Positions 21,531-32,195 are shown, counted from the stretch's first letter. The stretch is DNA of 64,000 nucleotides from Lineus longissimus (GCF_910592395.1 NC_088312.1:12092001-12156000), one strand, 5' to 3'. Translations and numbers: made by a program. The notes: generated by a model from the letters alone, not told the origin.

Positions 21531-22429
21531 TACATGATCAGATCGGAATTTGACGGTAGTTTAGAAATCAGTCGCATATCCAATTCAAAAATCTACATTC
21601 TAGAACAACCCAGTCTAAGTCATACCTCGCCTCCAGTGTACATTACTGATCTCCCAAATATAGGTATGTACGTCACGACACGCCCACCACACACCCATTA
21701 TATGGACCAATCAGCGCTTCGCTTACTACGCTACCACACGGGGCCTATTTGAACTACGGAGCGGTGTGATCATACAGGGTGATACAGAGAAGATTGACTA
21801 CATCATGCAGTACTGGCTGGCACTTATCCGTAATACATAGATGAAGGTTTATTACCGAAGGTTTTAGCCGGGTTTGGAAATGAAAAATGTGAATAAATTC
21901 CTTCGCTGTGAGCGATTTCGTGCATATTCATGTACACATCGAGGGATGTAACCAGTTCTAAGCAGACACATTTTTTAGTGCTTCCCGTGTGCATGTTTGT
22001 CATATCTACTGAGCTTTATCAGAGCATTATATATACAAATGATTCTTGTAATAAAAACGTTTTATTTTAGTATATGGAATACAAAACAATCACAAAAGCT
22101 TACTTTTGCTTTCATCGAAGAGTAATTAGATATATGCAAATGGCAGCCCGTCATGAATATAAGTTTATTTTTTAACGACAACAACACATTTGCAATGCAT
22201 TCAATGGTGACGTCATCCTCCACAAAAAGGTTGATTCTGGAACTACTGGCAAATTGCTATCAATAAAGTCTGCTGGGACGAGATTGGCAGTTGGGAGGGT
22301 ATAAATCGTGGAAGGAACGCGCCCGATTTCACACGGTACTTGCACAGTGATTCCACGGTTTAGTACTGACTATTCCAAGGTTTATCACTGGTTACATGGT
22401 TTCACTGATTCCAAGCTTTATCAACTACC
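21531..22429. other. FB-4 right interior, non-coding
   Basis: No gene is seen. The stretch ends in the right foldback arm (about 22340-22429), which repeats CACTGATTCCAAGC-type units. Confidence 0.5.
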
Positions 22430-22438
22430 ATGCCAGAC

Positions 22439-23228
22439 ACCATTTCGTGCCCAGTTCAGTCATCAATGAATGGTTTCGGCACCAATTTTACGGAACTCTA
22501 AAGGCTGGGTTGGGCATTGTCTCTGGAAGGACTGTACATGGACATTACAAGTAAACAAAACCAACACGACCTGTTTGTATAAAATCTTAGTCACAACAGA
22601 CTTTTTTCACTAAATCCGACATATATAAGCCGTACAGAATTACATAAAATAGTTACAAACACACCAAACATTTAAGCACCTTATATAACTAGGCCTAAAT
22701 ATACAGTATAGGGGATTATGCTCCATGCCAGACACCACTTCGTGCCCATTTCAGTCATCAATGATTGCTCCCTATTCTGCTGAAAGCGGAACCATACTGT
22801 TTTTTCCAGTAAGCCTAGTAAAATTGGCTTGAAAATCATAAAGATGAGATTAATTGCCACTTTTGTTTTGAGATTTTTTGGCAAAATGTCCTTTTTTAAC
22901 AACAATCCAAGTTAATTATTTCATTGACATAATTTTAAGCCCTTCTGGATACATCGATATATGCACGCGCCAAGTGATTGATTAGTCTGGCCTTGTCTAA
23001 TATTAAATCATGTGATAGGCTTGACACAATAAGTTTTTGCAAAGATACGGGGATGACTTGTGGTACATGTGTTTCCAAGTTTTGTACAGAAAGACTGAAG
23101 AAAATGAAACTACCAGAAATGAAGACTGAAAAACCTTAAGTGAGTAAGTCTTGATGCTGTTATTTCGCAAAAGGTACTTTTCTTGCTTTGCATTTAAGAA
23201 AAGTGGTTCACTTGCTCATAAACCCTCA
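22439..23228 (+). repeat. Family E repeat copy 1
   Basis: A moderately repeated non-coding family. This copy shares long, nearly identical stretches with 30950-31490 (GGTTTCGGCACC..ACGGAACTC), with 33333-33649, with 42838-43157, and more weakly with 36000-36330 and 43800-44275. The family ends near TTTTGCAAAATGTTC..AAGTGGTTTACTTGA. No coding capacity is seen and its class is unknown. Confidence 0.65.
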
Positions 23229-24473
23229 CACATCTAAATTTTCTAGAGTTATACCTCCGAGATTTTCTTTAATTAATCGGGACTACCCCTGGCCCCGGTA
23301 GTGTTAAAGCCCGTATAGCATGAAACCTACAAGTTTTTCCACTCTGGAGAAATTGAAAAGTTTTTAGGATTTGGAAATGTGAGATGGGGGCTGTATTATA
23401 CGCGCCGTCACCCATCCAATTTATGACAGCTCCCAACGTTGCTTAACTTCGGAGAATTGATTGAGTTCAAAATTAGTCTCGACAATTGGATCTGATAGAC
23501 ATTTTCGGTTAGTTTTGCCTGATATGATTCCCTGAAGGATTTTCAAGAAACATTTAATGGGAACATTTAGTGAGAGCACGTGACATAACGAAAAAAGACC
23601 AGGAGAAATATGACATCATTTATCCATCTCGCCTCTTGTGTCATGTTTCAGTTCATTGGCCAATACGAGGTACATTTTCGTGATATAAGTTAACAAGGAT
23701 CATTGTGTTGGTCTAAATGTGAACTATTTTCAACAAAATAATCAGAACAAGGTAGACTATTACTCAACAATCAAGGGATAGTAAAGCCTACATGACAGGT
23801 TCATTTTAAACATGATGTAATACAATGTCGCACTCCTGTACTCTTCCCTCGTGTCCCAGACAACTCGGCCTTGGGATTGGAGGTTACTCATTATGAACAT
23901 CAGGGGTTTTAATCATTGTTGCACTTCTACCTTGCAGTGGTAGGAGTATGATGTAATATCTTGAAGATTCGGGATGGAATCACAACTATGTGAAGAATGC
24001 TATCAAATTGTATTCATTACCGGTCAATCTAATGTTATTACAACTCGGACAGAATTAGGCACGGTGCAAGTGCCAGGTATTGAACCAACCTGACTGAGAC
24101 CATGTAGCAGGGATTCAAATTCAATGTTTATGATAGACAGAGTGAGAGACTGTATATTATTTCTCAGGCTGTACTTAGATTTTGTTTAGCACTAGATGAT
24201 CATGTTGAGGCTCTCCATCTTGTTCATGTATAGCATTCATTTTCATGCCTATTCACTCTTATACAATGGCTGGCTCAGCAATGAAACTTGGGATTCCCCA
24301 TCATAACATGCTGTAATGGTCTCATCTATGTTATAAACGGCTTACTGGAAAAAATGGTATGGTTTCACCTTGATTACAGCGGAACGTACCGTTGATAAGT
24401 GGGGACCATTCATTATTCTTTTATCCAGTATCCGATGTACGTGGTTTTTAACTGGGAGTTTTAAACGGCCTGG
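23229..24473. repeat. Degenerate family F repeat sequence
   Basis: Non-coding. The part 23230-23460 matches 41840-42070 (CACTCTGGAGAAATTGAAAA and TACGCGCCGTCACCCATCC). The part 24230-24330 matches 35840-35920 and 43805-43890 (CAGCAATGAAATTTGGGATT). It looks like old copies of the E/F repeat block. Confidence 0.5.
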
Positions 24474-25580
24474 TTGAAACGGTGTATCGCCATTTCGCCT
24501 ACAATCATTTTGCCTTCAGCCATTTCGCCTACAATCATTTTGCCTAAAACCATTTCGCCTATAACCATTTCGCCTATAACCATTTTGCCTATTACCCATT
24601 TCGCCTATTACCCATTTCGCCTACTAGCCATTTCGCCTACTTGTCAATTCGCCTACTAGCCATTTCGCCTACTTTTACTGCTATTTTTGTTTTTTTATAA
24701 ATTTAAAGGAAAGAAGGACTTTCTGGATATTTGTATTGAATAGAGGTAGTTTAAGTCGAATATTTAGCTGGCAGATAGGAGTACGGTCACTATACATCTG
24801 GTGGTGCTATTGACTACAAACCTATGAATTATGGAACATTATGCACTATTTGTCAATCTATTTTTTGATAATCCATAAGTTTGTAGCCATTAGCCCCACC
24901 TGTGGTATAGTGACTGTACTCATATCTGCCAGATACATGTGACCAATGAATCTGTCTTTAAATCTCCCCCTTACAAGTATTTCTAACAACGAAGCCATTT
25001 TCTTCAGTTTCCTATTGTCTGTGAATCCTTTTATAGGCTTAATTAGTTTGCTTATGTTGTGTGACACACTTTATAGTGATCCAATTAATCCAGTAATTAA
25101 TCCAGTAACCAAATTAGAGCTTCAACAACAACAAATTAGTGTATGATGATTGGGACTCTAAAAGGGAAATGGGATACAATCCTCTGCAACAGTAGGCCTA
25201 CATTAAGGGCCAAACATATATTTTTGACAGATACCAAATAAATGTGGTGGATTTGCAAATCCTCTGCAACAGTAGGTATAAGGCCTGATAACATATATTT
25301 TTTTACTGATACTGGTATCAATATGGAGGATTTAAAACAAATATGTTCAGAATTATGTGAAATGGCATTTTCTGTATGTAGGCGAAATGGCAGTAGGCGA
25401 AATGGCGAGTAGGCGAAATGGCAGGTAGGCGAAATGGCTAGTAGGCGAAATGGGAAATAGGCGAAATGGCAGGTAGGCAAAATGGCTGTAGGCGAAATGG
25501 CTGTAGGCAATGCATTTTTTGGTAGGCGAAATGGCTGTAGGCACAATGATTGTAGGCGTGGCGATAAACGGTTTGTAAAG
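24474..25580. mobile_element. Probable minisatellite foldback element FB-5
   Basis: The left part (about 24484-24675) is a tandem array of CATTTCGCCTAC-like units. The right part (about 25378-25575) is the same array reversed (GTAGGCGAAATGG). The outer ends are complementary over TATCGCC and CCTACAATCATT. Between them lies a hairpin (24768-24933) and a tandem duplication of about 85 bp with CCTCTGCAACAGTAGG (about 25175-25340). I could not find a convincing target duplication, so the ends are uncertain. Confidence 0.55.
24768..24933. repeat. Hairpin of about 165 bp inside FB-5
   Basis: Two arms of about 65 bp are imperfect reverse complements (CTGGCAGATAGGAGTACGGT at the left against the mirror near 24915-24933) with a loop of about 30 bases. 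It could be a small MITE. Confidence 0.6.
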
Positions 25581-26083
25581 GTCGATTGTAAACCCCATAC
25601 CAAACTGTGATACTCAACCGACCCATACTTGTATCAGAAACAGAAAATGTACCTTACATGTATATGTGGCGTAGGTGTTCCCAAACTTTTTGTGGGTAGT
25701 GTATATATTTTATGAGATATTATGTGGAAATTTCAAGTGTTCGTTTACTTAACTTTTGACCGAGGTGTTCACGTATGCAAAAAACAACAACACAGAGCAA
25801 GCGCCTACCTGCGTAAACCTGTTTCACGTCAAGTTGTTCAAACTTGTACGATCATGCATCGCCTTAATCGACATAACACAATCTGATTTATTATGCTGAC
25901 GGTTGACAAGCTGTTTGATGAAGGAAAACAGATTCAAGTACTGAAAAAACACTCATCTAAGTCTTGTTATAGTCATCTGATAAACATTCCAGTTCATGAT
26001 CATCTTATCTATTGATTTCTTTGACATATTTGACATCACACATACCAAGCATGACATTAAATTATCTTCATTGTAAGGATTTG
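25581..26083. other. Non-coding stretch left of the SINE
   Basis: No gene or repeat structure recognised. Confidence 0.4.
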
Positions 26084-26331
26084 AATACAGCGGTAGCGCA
26101 GTGGAAGAGAGTCGGCCTCATGATCAAGAGGTCGTGGGTTCGACTCCCGGCCGAGTCACTCCTTGGTTCCCCGACTGGTCAAGTTCAAGTGAGCGCCTTC
26201 TAGTTGCTCCTTGAAACCCCTGATTGATTTCTGTGGAGACCGGGGTAATAATTTGATATCCCACAGCACTTTAACAGTTACGTTACTGAGGAGCGCTATA
26301 TAAATGCGTCACATTATTATTATTATTATTT
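26084..26331 (+). mobile_element. tRNA-derived SINE with ATT tail
   Basis: The head carries a pol III A box TAGCGCAGTGG (26094-26104) and B box GGTTCGACTCC (26137-26147) with tRNA-like spacing. The body ends GAGCGCTATATAAATGC followed by an ATT repeat. A 3' end of this type is shared with L2-like LINEs and is typical of widespread animal SINEs mobilised by such LINEs. The LINE fragment at 31490 is not evidently its partner. No clear target duplication was found. Confidence 0.85.
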
Positions 26332-26513
26332 AGTCACCGCGTGCACATTCACAAATCATAAACTTTAATACAAGTCGTGTATTTCAAAAAGTTTAATAAC
26401 AGAACGTATTCATCATTGATGGCTCCACATAAAACCGGTCTAAATATACATGTTATCATCTCCAGTCACAAAGGCTGTCAATGGGTAATAATAGTCTTTC
26501 CTTCAACTGGTTG
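26332..26513. other. Non-coding stretch between SINE and chromovirus LTR end
   Basis: Nothing recognised. The env-like reading frame runs past the LTR end at 26514 into this stretch (to 26456) by chance. Confidence 0.4.
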
Positions 26514-26579
26514 TGATACGGGATCTTGTTTACGAGTATTGACTTGTTGGAGAATTGCTGAGTTGGGAATGGTATCTTA

Positions 26580-27993
26580 ACAATGCAAATTTTACAGCCA
26601 AGAATTGGTCGTGTGGGTTTATCATCTCTACTGAGAGACCAGGTGGCGTCTTTGCCACTTGCCAAGAAATACCCATCTCCCAAGTCCAATGCTCCCTCAT
26701 AGAGATCAGCCACTCTGTAGAGGAGGTCACAATGCTTGACAATGTTGTCAGCATCATCAAAGAAGAGGGCACTAGTACAGGAAGGAATACTCCTGTGTCT
26801 AAGAGAACGAACCTGTGGACAGTATTTTATCTCATTTCCACGACATGTTGTTATGAAATTTGCTGTCAGTTCAACAAAATACTGACCATCCTCGCTAATA
26901 CCCAAATATGGGGAATTTCCAGAAACCTCAGTGGTGTTAGAGCTAGTAGCATTTGTGGGGATTCTTGATGTTTCCACAGAGTAGAGGGTAAAATACCCTC
27001 TTGCTGCAGTCAATGGTATGTTCATCCCAATAAAAATATGACTATCAGTTTGTGTAAAGGTGATGTCTTCAAGGTCATAATAAAATGCAGGTTGAGGGTT
27101 ACTCAGCCTAAATGAGGGATAATCTGTTGCCAATTGAGCTGAGACATCTGCTAGGAAACTCCTCAGTTGCTTAGGAGGGCAAAGTTGCATGGGAAGCTTG
27201 CCCCTAAGGAGAGTGTGAACACCCTCAACCCATGAATTAATTTCTTGTTCCATGGTCATCAGATGGCGTTGGTAATTCAAAATGTGTCTAAGGGCTATAC
27301 CAAAGATGTCAAAATTATTCTGAAGCTCAGTGATGTTATTGGCTAGTGCCTGTTCATTTTTACCCAGTATGCGGCCTGACTGGTTATATTTGAACTCAAG
27401 GTCCTGAAGAAATTTTCTGTTGGAGTGAACTGCAGCCATGGCATTCTGAAATCTATCCCCAGTTACACGCATAAGCGAAGCCAGTTCTTTACGCTGTCGT
27501 TTAACTTGGTTGATGGTTATTTTGCCTAGAGATGTAATACTCTTAATTGATTTGCTCAGCATCTTAATGTTGTCCATAGTGGCAGTCCCAAAAAGTGATT
27601 TAGAGAACTGTCCTATAAAATTTGCTAGACCTCTTTTAACCCTTTCATCCCGTGATACCTAACAGGAATCAATGACTTTATTAGTTGGATCTGTATTTTG
27701 ATAGAGTTGATGGTGACTTCAGTGTCCGTGCTTATGTCGAGAGCTATATCTCGGACTAGTTCGCATGCCCTTAAGTTGGGAGGGCACTTTGGTACATTGA
27801 TGTGCGGAGTCTTGAGATCTGGATAGGCAATTCCCATAGATGCGTGCCATGTGGACTGGGAGTTGGCAATGCCCCCTAACTTATGGAATGCCACATCCCA
27901 GTTGGGGTAGACGACCGACGACTTGGTTTCAAGTGAATCCAGTGCTCCGACAGGTGTGCTGAATACATGTAGAGTAAGCAGTACCATCAGCAA
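26580..27993 (-). pseudogene. Env-like membrane fusion glycoprotein, broken
   Basis: Two frames make one gene. The first (27993-27625) opens with a hydrophobic signal peptide (MLMVLLTLHVFSTPVG) and a short surface region. The second (27577-26456, open upstream to about 27650) holds a longer region with helical, heptad-like stretches and paired cysteines. The frames meet near 27640-27655, where one base has been gained or lost. A basic furin-type site and a glycine-rich hydrophobic stretch lie at the junction. This layout resembles insect errantivirus Env and baculovirus F proteins. The last codons (below about 26575) are LTR and flank sequence, so the transmembrane end is missing. The gene cannot be functional as it stands. 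Confidence 0.7.
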
Positions 27994-28015
27994 TCATCCT
28001 GAAAATAGAAGTAAC

Positions 28016-28245
28016 CTATTTTGAGGATGTTTTCTTGGTTGACTTTTGCAAGTTTTCAAAGTCAGCGATCAGTTGCTTATTAAATATGTTCCGCGCTGGC
28101 TCATACGTATTGTGGCGGTGTGAAAAACCTGACCACTTAATCAAATAACGTTGTTCCCCATTTACAAGTTTAGAGCTAATGATCTTCTCAATGTCATAAG
28201 TGCGACCAATGTCAGGTTGGTCATCTCCAGTCAGAATCACCAGTA
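28016..28245 (-). pseudogene. Chromodomain at the integrase C-terminus
   Basis: The frame contains YDIEKIISSKLVNGEQRYLI, then KWSGF and NTYEPARNI, the conserved aromatic and WEP-like landmarks of a chromodomain. In chromoviruses this domain binds modified histone tails and guides integration. It lies just after the integrase GPF/Y module, as in known chromoviruses, but in a shifted frame. The hydrophobic start of the ORF upstream of about 28215 is an out-of-frame artefact. Confidence 0.85.
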
Positions 28246-28545
28246 GTAGGATCAAGATCGTCATAGTCATCATCATCAGGATCCGTAGAACATGCGGCAG
28301 TTGGCCGCTTGGGTGCAGCTTTAGTAACCCTATCCGTATAAGGTTTCAGTCTGTCAGCATGACAAGTGTTAGGCACTGGTTTGCCTGACAAATGTCTGAG
28401 TCTGTAGGTAGCGCCGTTAGGTAATATTTCATGAATTACATATGGACCCTTAAAGAAACTCGTGAATTTCTTAGATAGGCCTGGTTTTATCCTTGGTACT
28501 TTCATGAGCACTTTATCTCCAATCTGGAATGTTTATGTTTATGTC
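28221..28545 (-). pseudogene. Integrase C-terminal GPF/Y module
   Basis: Contains KVLMKVPRIKPGLSKKF, FFKGPYVIHEIL and HADRLKPY, the usual C-terminal module of Ty3/gypsy integrases. An acidic linker (DPDDDDYDDLDP) follows. The catalytic core is absent upstream, so this is the surviving 3' end of pol after an internal deletion. The chromodomain follows in another frame, separated by what looks like one small indel near 28215-28240. Confidence 0.8.
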
Positions 28546-29322
28546 TGTATGCAAATCCTTTACTCTAAAATCAATACCAACCATTGACTGACCATTGCCT
28601 TGTGCCGTATTGTTTGCACAGCTCTTAATATCAACAACCCTATGTTCCGAGTTGGCCACAGAGTTTCCAATAGTACACAATTCATACAGTTGTGTACTCG
28701 ACGACTTATTCTCACTTAAACAATTCCTCTGTGGCTCTCCCTGTGGAGCAGATTCCTCCTTTCGTGGGAAGAATGCAGGGGCCCCTGGATCCAAGTTCAT
28801 AGTACCTTCCTTGGACAAATATTCATTCAATGCATCTCTATTTCGCAAATTCTCATGATAACCATGGTCATTTACCACAGTTGGAGTGAGGGATGCGTCG
28901 CCCTCGCAGACCTGTTGGTCCATACCATTCATAGACAATATTTCATCAATGCTCCACAGGGTCTGTATCTCTTTAGATACAGATGGCAATGGATTTGCAC
29001 TACACAGATTAGCCTGGCTGACCACATCAGGAGAAGTATCCCTCCTGTCTTTAACATATGACACATAATTACTTAATTCATCAACTGACTGGTGGGGCTG
29101 AATAAACCCAAACTGCTGTAGTCTAACTGGTGAGTTCTGTTCACACATCGTTTTAACAAGTTCACAATTTCTATCACTACTAGTTTTGTCAAAGAAAGAT
29201 TCAGTCTCACTCACTCTAGACCATTCTGTTTGGTGTTCAAAAGGTTTGTTACCCTGCCCGAACCGAGCCCCTAAAAGTGTTCGAGCAGTGTCTAGTTTTC
29301 CGACCTCATGCCCTTGTGACAA
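28513..29322 (-). pseudogene. Pol leader after -1 shift, truncated by deletion
   Basis: An open frame of 269 codons in the -1 frame relative to gag, overlapping its end. Gag and Pol overlaps of this type are common in Ty3 elements, where Pol is made by -1 shifting; G GAA AAC just before the gag stop is a possible but non-canonical slip site. The protein is polar and I see no protease D(S/T)G motif, so it is probably the spacer before the protease. It runs into the deletion junction near 28530-28550. Confidence 0.6.
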
Positions 29323-30362
29323 TCTCTAGAAACATGGCCCGGTTGCCTGCATTTGAAGCACAGACCATTCTGAATACAGTATGCCTTGGTACGGCAGTCA
29401 GTGTCGACATGGCCACTGCGCTTACAAAATCTGCAGGTCCGTGGACCCATAGAGGAAATATCGCGCTGTTGCCCAGAATTTCGAGGGAATGTATTTCTGT
29501 TTTGGAAACTATTCCTGTGATCAAAAGTAGACGGTGTTCTTGGGCTAAACTTCAAGGATTTCACTTCCTTCTGAAGTGAGGAGATTGCATTGACAAGCGT
29601 GTCAATGCGAGCCTCAGACTCTGTTGCAATAGTATTGACAGCTGCTGGTGCGCTATCAATTTGGCCTACTGATTCCCCTAATCGGGCATATAAAATTGCT
29701 TCATCGATTGTGGTTGGATTTTTTGCTATCACAAATGCTTTGAGTTTAGGTGATAAACCATGGATGAAAGGGTTCAACCTTTCAGCCGGTGTCTTGCCAA
29801 GTTTGGCACAGCGAGCGGTTATGTCTTCCAGAAATGTTTCGAGTGGTTCGTTTGGACCCATTTTTCTACTTAGTAAGTTTTGCTCATCAACCCACCTTAA
29901 GTTGGCAGTACATTTATCTCTAAGATCCTGTGTGAGAGCAGCGTAGGTCGCTTTCTTGCGTTCGGCAAGATTTGAGTTGAAATCCCAAGCCATGCCAGTC
30001 AAGGCAAGGGGAATAGCTGCGAGTTTCTTAGTGTCCTTCCAATGCTGGAAGTCGCAATAAAAGTTAAATTTTGCTGACCACTCAGGAAAATTTTCGCCAA
30101 CCCTACCTTGAAAGAGTGGGGGCCGTGCGGACGTCATCTATTTTGGCTGTTCTTTGTCCTGCAGGGCATGGATTCCTCTCAAGATGTCGACCAATCGCGG
30201 GTCACCCTGTGCACCTCGAGCTGGGGTTCCTGGTCCTACGGCTCCTTCATCCTCCTTTGTGTCAGTGGAATCCTCCCTAGTGCGGGTAATAACATTTACT
30301 TCCATATTGAATATTGAAATTGTGAGTTCGGCTTCTCCAACTTGAATATCCGGCGTCTCCAC
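29292..30362 (-). pseudogene. Gag of the chromodomain Ty3 element
   Basis: A capsid and nucleocapsid type protein of about 356 codons, in one frame from 30362 to 29292. A single TAG at about 30138-30140 separates a 74-codon leader from the main 281-codon part, whose ATG follows that stop at once. The capsid region (WSAKFNFYCDFQHW, LPLALTGMAWDF-like) is followed by two CCHC zinc knuckles, CRFCKRSGHVDTDC and CFKCRQPGHVSRDC, as expected for RNA packaging. The end overlaps the next frame by about 30 bases, in the -1 direction. Confidence 0.85.
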
Positions 30363-30366
30363 CAGT

Positions 30367-30812
30367 GATACGTGATCTTGTTTACGAGTATTGACTTGTT
30401 AGAGAATTGCTGAGTTGAGAAGACTAGCTTAGCAGGAGAGAGGCTTCTTGTCTTTTAAACTTTTATTTGATAGATGATTGTATATGGTACAGTAGAGGTT
30501 GTTTCTATGAAGTCATCTGCCGGTCTCTCGCGAGGGAAGGAGACCCCTAGATTTTTAAACAATTCTTGTTGATGTTACAATGTTCCCTAGACGATGGTGA
30601 TATTCCACTCTGGTGCGAGTGACGTGGCCGGCCCACGAAACGGGCTTAATTGATATATGTCACGTCATCTTGCATCACTTGGTCAAGGTATCAACATCGC
30701 CTCCCTCGATAAAAGTATCTAAACCCGATAACCTCACGTACTACAAACAATTCTGAGAGTTAAATCACACACCTTATTTATCTGGCCATTTCTGTCCCCT
30801 GTTGCTACAACA
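30367..30812 (-). repeat. 5' LTR of the chromodomain Ty3 element
   Basis: On the minus strand it starts TGTTGTAGCAACAGGGGACA and ends GATCACGTATCA, giving TG..CA ends and about 446 bp. An AATAAA (CAAATAAAAG) lies near 30470. The gag frame starts just downstream. No matching target duplication was found next to the surviving end of the other LTR. Confidence 0.65.
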
Positions 30813-30949
30813 GTATAATAACAATTTAGCTTACTTGCTTTCGTCATAATAATTAGCCCCTAAACGTTAAAATCCATCATTCGTTTTAAAGGTGATTTAT
30901 AAAATTTAATTGTTAAAGCTTAACTCCGTATCAGATGTATCGGTCACAG
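30813..30949. other. Short non-coding spacer
   Basis: AT-rich flank between the chromovirus LTR and family E copy 2. Nothing recognised. Confidence 0.3.
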
Positions 30950-31486
30950 GGTTTCGGCACCGATTTTACGGAACTCTATAGGCTGGGTTGGGCATTGTCT
31001 CTGGAAGGACTGTACATGGACATAACAAGTAAACAAAACCAACACGACCTGTTTGTATAAAATCTTAGTCACAACAGACTTTTTTCACTAAATCCAACAT
31101 ACTGTGTAGACGCTATTTAGCCGGTTTCGGTTCGTCTCTTTCACATAGGCCAACTACATGAAAAATAGGCCTTTTGTACAGGCGCCCTTCAACGGGCTAA
31201 ATAGCGTCTACACAGTATATAAGCCGTACACAATTACATAAAATAGTTACAAATGCACCAAACATGTAAGCACCTTATATAACTAGGCCTAAATATACAG
31301 TATAGGGGATTTTGCTCCATGCCAGACACCACTTTGTGCCCATTTCAGTCATCAATGATTGCTCCCTATTCTGCTGAAAGCGGAACCAGACCGTTTTTTC
31401 CAGTAAGCCTAGTGAAACTGGCTTGAAAATCATAAAGATGAGATAAATTGCCACTTTTGCTTTGAGATTGTTTGGCAAAATGTATG
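30950..31486 (+). repeat. Family E repeat copy 2, left part
   Basis: Nearly identical to 22480-22875. It is interrupted by a 114-bp MITE at 31102-31215, then by a LINE fragment and a family A repeat (31487-33332), and resumes at 33333-33649. Confidence 0.7.
31102..31215. mobile_element. 114-bp MITE with TA duplication
   Basis: Perfect inverted ends of 21 bp beginning CTGTGTAGACGCTATT. It is flanked by TA at 31100-31101 and 31216-31217. The matching family E copy at about 22618-22625 reads ACATATATAAGCC without the insertion, so both the ends and the TA duplication are directly supported. A TA duplication fits a Tc1/mariner-type non-autonomous element. Confidence 0.85.
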
Positions 31487-32195
31487 TATGTATGTATATA
31501 CCATATTTAAATTTAAGCGCCCTTTTCAGATTAAATCCGTTCAAAGGCGCTTTTACAATATTTATAACAAAATTACAATCGAAAAAGATGGGTCTTGAGC
31601 ATCGTTTGAAATGATGCAAGGCTCTTTGCCTGCCGGACCTCAAAAGGGAGCCCATTCCACAAAACAGCTGCAGAGAATGAGAAGCAGCCCTCCCCATATT
31701 GGAAGTACTAGTCTATTGTCATCAGCCGACCGAAGGTCTCTTCCTGGCCTATAGATATTGACCAGGCGCTATTCCATGCACACATTTGAAAACGTGCATG
31801 AGGATTTTATAGTTCACCCTCTGCTCAACCGGCAACCAGTGGAGCTCACGTAGTAGAGGGGAGATGTGGTCTCGACGCTTGGTGCGCGTGATGATGCGGG
31901 CCGCCACGTTCTGCACCCTCTGCAACTTGTTCATAAGGTCTTTTGAAATGCCATAGAGCAGTGAATTGCAGTAATCCAGCCTTGATGTGACTAGGCCGCA
32001 CACTAGTGAACGGGTTGCAGAAGTGTTGAGATACTGACGGATGAGTCCAATATTCCTTAGTTGGGCATAGGCCGACCTACAGACAGCATTCACCTGTGCT
32101 TCCAAGTTCATTTTCTTGTCAAACATCACCCCCAAATTTCTTACGCATGCCACAGAGTCAATGATAGAGTCACCAACATTCACCGAAACGTGATC
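31487..32195 (-). mobile_element. CR1/L2-like LINE fragment, 5'-truncated
   Basis: The frame 32183-31749 encodes the C-terminal part of a LINE reverse transcriptase (VRNLGVMFDKKMNLEAQV, TSRLDYCNSLLYG, LQRVQNVAARII, LRELHWLPVEQRVNYKI). These blocks are hallmarks of CR1/L2-group elements. The 3' tail is a short TATG/CATA repeat at 31482-31500. The 5' side ends abruptly near 32195, next to family E sequence, as expected for a 5'-truncated insertion. A family A repeat follows at 32202. Confidence 0.85.

Larger units (their letters stand above)
19940..22429. mobile_element. Foldback element FB-4, 2.5 kb, 9-bp TSD
   Basis: The left end is GGTAGGTGATAAAGCTTGGAA at 19940 and the right end is its imperfect complement ending TTTATCAACTACC at 22429. 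The target duplication ATGCCAGAC is perfect at 19931-19939 and 22430-22438. The arms (about 80-100 bp) contain repeated CAGTGATAAACCTTGGAA-like units. Family E copies near 22725 and 31305 show the target without the insertion. A family B repeat (20080-21530) is nested inside. No transposase is seen. Confidence 0.85.
26514..30812 (-). mobile_element. Ty3 element with chromodomain and env-like gene, internally deleted
   Basis: The order on the minus strand is LTR (30812-30367), gag, pro leader, integrase C-terminus, chromodomain, env-like gene, and the end of a second LTR (26514 to about 26575). The second LTR end matches the first over about 60 bp (GATCTTGTTTACGAGTATTG). Most of pol (protease, reverse transcriptase, RNase H, integrase core) is missing at a junction near 28530-28550. 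The env C-terminus and most of the 3' LTR are also missing. Deletions and frameshifts show a dead copy. Confidence 0.8.

Noticed and set aside
24480-24680. CRISPR-like array
   Set aside because: Units are contiguous without unique spacers, in animal DNA, and appear inverted on the other side; it is a minisatellite.
24474-25590. AACGG as a 5-bp duplication for FB-5
   Set aside because: It overlaps the complementary ends and could not be placed consistently on both sides.
24474-25626. Repeated-motif proteins (HFAY-like repeats) on both strands
   Set aside because: Translations of the inverted CATTTCGCC minisatellites of FB-5.
26084-26160. A tRNA gene
   Set aside because: A and B boxes are present but the acceptor stem does not pair and the sequence runs into a SINE body with an L2-like tail.
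28246-28276. Hydrophobic N-terminus on the chromodomain ORF
   Set aside because: It is the out-of-frame reading of the integrase acidic linker, upstream of the indel; not a signal peptide.
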